From NCBI GenBank assembly GCA_002898135.1, contig BDTQ01000260.1, positions 1 to 6,429 on the forward strand: a stretch of DNA of 6,429 bases, read 5' to 3'. The position numbers were made by a program, and so were the translations under genes. The stretch is from a bacterium BMS3Bbin07. Its GTDB lineage: Bacteria; Nitrospirota; Thermodesulfovibrionia; Thermodesulfovibrionales; JdFR-85. This document shows positions 5,601 to 6,429 of the stretch, piece after piece (within the stretch, counting starts at the first letter, position 1; each line of letters opens with the position of its first letter). Below the pieces are notes generated by a model. The model ran no database searches. It had not been told where the DNA came from and was given only the letters and a program-made list of their open reading frames with translations.

Positions 5601-6429
5601 TTAATTTTCAGTCTTTTGCAGGGGCAGGGTAACGATAAACTCTGTGCTCCTGCCCTTCCCTGAAAGGATCTTGATGCTACCATGATGTTCTTCAACTATT
5701 CTATAGGCAATGGAAAGCCCCAGCCCGGTCCCCTTTTTTTTGGTGCTGAAAAAGGGATAAAAAACTTTTTCAACATTCTCTTCGGGTATTCCGGCTCCAC
5801 TGTCGGAGACTTTCAGGATGACGTTGTTGTCATCAGTAGATACTGAAATTCCTACTTCACCCCCTTCGGGGACGGCTTCAACAGCATTCAATGTCAGATT
5901 CCAGAGAAGCTGTCTTATCTTCTGTTCATCCGCAACCATAAAGACTTCGTCCTGTATGTCCTTGACAATCCTGACGTTGCCGGATATATTCTGAAGCATA
6001 TCGGAAACCTCATTTGCTGCTGCCGAGAGATTAAACCTTTCCATGGCTGGTGGTCTTGGATTGCAGTATATAAGAAAATCCGTGACAATGGCGTTCAGTC
6101 TGTCCATTTCCGAGATGGCAATATCCATCAGCCGTTTCTTTGTCTCTTCGGGCAGGACATCCTCCTTTAACATCTCGAATGAACCCTTCATGGATGCAAG
6201 AGGGTTCCTCAGTTCATGGGCAATGCTTGCGGAAAGTTCTCCAATGGCTGCAAGCTTTTCCCTCCGTTTTATCTCCTCTTCCAGCTTGATGATATCCGTC
6301 AAATCCTGGAATGTCCCGATATAACCAAGAACCTTTCCTTCGGAGTTTTTGTTAATAGAGATACTCAGCCCGATATACCTTTTCTCGGAATCCCGGACTA
6401 TTTCCCCCTCGTGTCTGCCTGTTTTTGGC
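5601..6429 (-). CDS. pilS: PAS-domain sensor histidine kinase, PilS-like; N-terminus cut by the window
   Basis: The frame is open to the right edge, giving 275 visible residues of a larger protein. Residues upstream of the kinase core (6300-6429) read as the end of a PAS domain, finishing GYIGTFQDLTDII, then a short helical linker LEEEIKRREKL. The HisKA domain carries SIAHELRNPLAS; the phospho-accepting histidine codon is at 6216-6218. The HATPase domain shows the N-box LLWNLTLNAVEAVP, the G1 box VSDSGAGIPEE, the F-box VFYPFFSTKKKG and the G2 box GTGLGLSI. The IAHELRNPLASMKGS and DFLIYCNPRPP segments are typical of PilS and related kinases paired with sigma-54 activators. The first start codon inside the window is an in-frame TTG at 6302, but it sits within conserved PAS sequence and is not the true start. 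Any membrane segments or further sensor domains lie off the window. It is upstream of, and probably co-transcribed with, its regulator partner; phosphotransfer to D57 of that protein is expected. Confidence 0.93.
   Translation of the reverse strand, partial: PKTGRHEGEIVRDSEKRYIGLSISINKNSEGKVLGYIGTFQDLTDIIKLEEEIKRREKLAAIGELSASIAHELRNPLASMKGSFEMLKEDVLPEETKKRLMDIAISEMDRLNAIVTDFLIYCNPRPPAMERFNLSAAANEVSDMLQNISGNVRIVKDIQDEVFMVADEQKIRQLLWNLTLNAVEAVPEGGEVGISVSTDDNNVILKVSDSGAGIPEENVEKVFYPFFSTKKKGTGLGLSIAYRIVEEHHGSIKILSGKGRSTEFIVTLPLQKTEN

Noticed and set aside
6300..6302. TTG as the start of the histidine kinase
   Set aside because: The frame continues upstream without a stop to the window edge and encodes PAS-domain sequence, so the gene starts outside the window.

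Overview
The window looks like an ordinary chromosomal stretch of a mid-GC Gram-negative bacterium. It carries six genes, two of them cut by the window edges. A PilS/PilR-type two-component pair, a sigma-54 activator, a GGDEF enzyme with an intact product-inhibition site and FdhD together suggest a respiratory, formate-using, probably anaerobic or microaerophilic bacterium. Nitrospirota or a member of the former Deltaproteobacteria would fit. This placement is inference from gene content and protein style; no marker gene is present.

Layout. Positions 1-843 (minus strand) hold most of a YihY/BrkB-family membrane protein whose C-terminus lies off the left edge. A divergent intergenic region (844-1039) follows, with a plausible plus-strand promoter and a 14-bp palindrome. 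Then come four plus-strand genes: a HINT-type histidine-triad protein (1040-1381), an ADP-ribose-pyrophosphatase-like Nudix hydrolase (1472-2032), a membrane-anchored GAF-GGDEF diguanylate cyclase (2036-3370) and the formate dehydrogenase sulfurtransferase FdhD (3367-4131). The last three are tightly packed: a 3-nt gap, then an ATGA overlap, so they are almost certainly co-transcribed. The HINT gene is 90 nt upstream, and the gap holds a degenerate CAGAG-rich repeat. Converging on fdhD from the minus strand is a two-component pair: a PAS-histidine kinase of PilS type (5601 to the right edge, N-terminus missing) followed 58 nt downstream by a PilR-type sigma-54-dependent response regulator (4145-5542).

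How they work together. HINT and Nudix proteins both act on nucleotide conjugates, and the cyclase makes a nucleotide second messenger, so the left operon is loosely themed on nucleotide housekeeping and signalling with FdhD attached at the end. The kinase/regulator pair should phosphorylate D57 of the regulator and switch on sigma-54 promoters, by family resemblance those of type IV pilin genes, although no pil gene is visible here. I found no mobile element, CRISPR array, tRNA or rRNA, and no convincing new multi-gene system. The points most worth a second look are the FdhD with a single catalytic-loop cysteine, its tight coupling to a c-di-GMP synthase, and the small intergenic elements.
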